DNA from: Elusimicrobiota bacterium
GTDB lineage: Bacteria; Elusimicrobiota; Elusimicrobia; UBA1565; UBA9628
Direction of reading: 5' to 3'
Length of the DNA: 12,980 bases
Assembly: GCA_016194625.1 (NCBI GenBank)
Contig: JACQBB010000026.1
Span: 1 to 12,980 of the forward strand
The position numbers and the translations under genes are program-made. Below the pieces are notes generated by a model that searched no databases, had not been told where the DNA came from, and saw only the letters and a program-made list of their open reading frames with translations. Position 1 is the stretch's first letter, and every line of letters begins with the position of its first letter. This document shows positions 11,978 to 12,980 of the stretch, piece after piece.

Positions 11978-12980
11978 ATGGGGACCCCCGGTGTCGACGA
12001 AGAGCTCCGCGTCCTTTCGCTGGAGGACGACGCGGACGACGCGTTCTTGATCCGGCGCTGGTTCGCCAAGAGCGGGCTGCGTCACGCCCTCCGTTGGGTC
12101 GAGACGCGCGCCGGCCTGGAGCGCGAGCTCGCGGCGTTCCTCCCGCACGTCGTCCTGTCGGACTACAAGCTGCCGGCCTTCGACGGTCTCGCCGCGCTGG
12201 CCCTCGTCCGGGAGCAGGACCCAGACCTCCCGTTCATCCTGGTCTCCGGGACGATCGGCGAGGAGAAGGCGGTCGAGGCTCTGAAGAGCGGCGCCACCGA
12301 CTACGTCCTGAAGGACCATCTGGACCGCCTCGAGCCCGTGCTGGCGAGGGCCTTGCGCGAGCGCGGCGAGAAGGAGAAGCGCCGACGCGCCGAGGCGGCG
12401 CTCGACGAGAGCCGGACCCGTCTCCAGCAGTCCCAAAAGATGGAGGCGCTGGGGCGCCTGTCCGGAGGCGTCGCGCACGACTTCAACAACAGACTCACGG
12501 CGATCACGGGCTACAGCGAGCTCGTGCTCGCGAGTTCGAAGCTCGACGAGGCGCTGCGCGTCGACCTGCAGGAGATCCTCAACGCGGCGTTCCGCGCTGC
12601 GGCGCTGACGCGGCAGCTGCTCGCCTTCAGCCGGCGCCAGGTCGTCGCCCCGAAGGTCCTGGACCTCAACCAGTCGCTTGCCGAATTGAACCGCATGCTG
12701 CAGCGCATCATCGGCGAGGACGTCGCCCTCACGATCGAGCCGGCGGCCGACCTCTGGCGCGTGCGCGTCGACGCCGACCAGATCGGCCAGGTGATCCTCA
12801 ATCTCGCGGTCAACGCGAGGGACGCGATGCCGGACGGCGGCGTCCTCATCCTGCGCACTACCAACGCCGTCCTGGGCGAGGCGGAGCTCCGTGCGCACCC
12901 GGACGTCCGGCCCGGGCGGTTCGTGCGGCTCGTCGTCGAGGACGACGGCATCGGGATGGGGCCTGACACGCTGCTCCGCC
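11978..12980 (+). CDS. Receiver-histidine kinase hybrid (partial, runs off right edge)
   Basis: The frame starts at ATG 11978, 5 bp after the previous stop, and remains open for 334 codons to the window edge. An N-terminal receiver has D17-D18 (LEDDADDAFLIRRWF), phosphoacceptor D62 (VVLSDYKLPAFDG) and K112 (DYVLKDHLDRL). A charged helical linker (about 125-152) joins it to HisKA with H167 in GGVAHDFNNRLTAITGYSEL; the usual Leu of FNNLL is Arg here. The HATPase has NLAVNARDAMPDGG (275-288) and EDDGIGMG (321-328). The Gly-rich lid and anything after it are outside the window. The receiver-first architecture suggests a kinase whose activity is set by phosphorylation, possibly by the CHASE3 kinase through the small receiver; that is an inference from gene order. 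A C-terminal second receiver is common in this family but cannot be seen. Confidence 0.92.
   Translation, partial: MGTPGVDEELRVLSLEDDADDAFLIRRWFAKSGLRHALRWVETRAGLERELAAFLPHVVLSDYKLPAFDGLAALALVREQDPDLPFILVSGTIGEEKAVEALKSGATDYVLKDHLDRLEPVLARALRERGEKEKRRRAEAALDESRTRLQQSQKMEALGRLSGGVAHDFNNRLTAITGYSELVLASSKLDEALRVDLQEILNAAFRAAALTRQLLAFSRRQVVAPKVLDLNQSLAELNRMLQRIIGEDVALTIEPAADLWRVRVDADQIGQVILNLAVNARDAMPDGGVLILRTTNAVLGEAELRAHPDVRPGRFVRLVVEDDGIGMGPDTLLR

Noticed and set aside
1..12980. Search by eye for tRNA, rRNA, riboswitches, CRISPR repeats, transposases and integrases.
   Set aside because: None recognised; small structured RNAs cannot be excluded without a covariance-model search.

Overview
The window is very GC-rich, with coding third positions that are mostly G or C. 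It reads as one continuous stretch of bacterial chromosome, with no rRNA, tRNA, transposase, integrase or CRISPR array recognised. The gene mix (an HNH-family protein with a DUF222-like N-terminus, a TPR protein with a kinase-like tail, a lone CpaF ATPase, a FixC/FixX pair and multi-sensor kinases) would fit an uncultured high-GC lineage such as Elusimicrobiota. Deltaproteobacteria-like phyla remain possible, and the assignment is an inference from gene style, not a measured placement.

Left part (1-4007). On the minus strand are the start of an HNH-endonuclease-family protein (cut by the left edge) and tilS, the tRNA-Ile lysidine synthetase. A 22-bp perfect palindrome lies just before the HNH-family gene. 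Divergently on the plus strand come three genes. The first is a secreted protein of unknown family that carries an apparent one-base frameshift and a possible Cys-His-Asp triad. The second is a GNAT acetyltransferase of the phosphinothricin/methionine-sulfoximine acetyltransferase type. The third overlaps it by 4 bases and encodes signal peptide - TPR region - transmembrane helix - a fragment resembling the C-lobe of a Ser/Thr kinase without its catalytic core.

Middle part (4058-7504). A short CpaF/TadA-like ATPase stands alone without other pilus or secretion genes. It is followed by a good sigma70-type promoter and a probable three-gene unit: a single-domain CheY-like receiver, fixC (flavoprotein:quinone oxidoreductase) and fixX (its ferredoxin-like partner). 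The electron-transfer flavoprotein genes fixA and fixB are not in the window. Facing fixX on the minus strand is a DUF2442 gene preceded by a 27-codon remnant of its usual partner, DUF4160, still attached to a good promoter.

Right part (7505-12980). A membrane fatty-acid-desaturase-family enzyme is followed by a signalling cluster. It contains an OmpR-type regulator starting at TTG, a CHASE3-PAS-PAS histidine kinase, an Rcp1-type single-domain receiver, and a receiver-histidine kinase hybrid cut by the right edge. The last three are spaced like one operon and could form a phosphotransfer chain from the membrane kinase through the small receiver to the second kinase.

A recurring theme is promoter geometry. 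Several genes have a -10-like hexamer ending only 6-8 bases before the start codon and no Shine-Dalgarno sequence, which predicts leaderless mRNAs. Others have a normal Shine-Dalgarno but a predicted leader of only about 10 bases.
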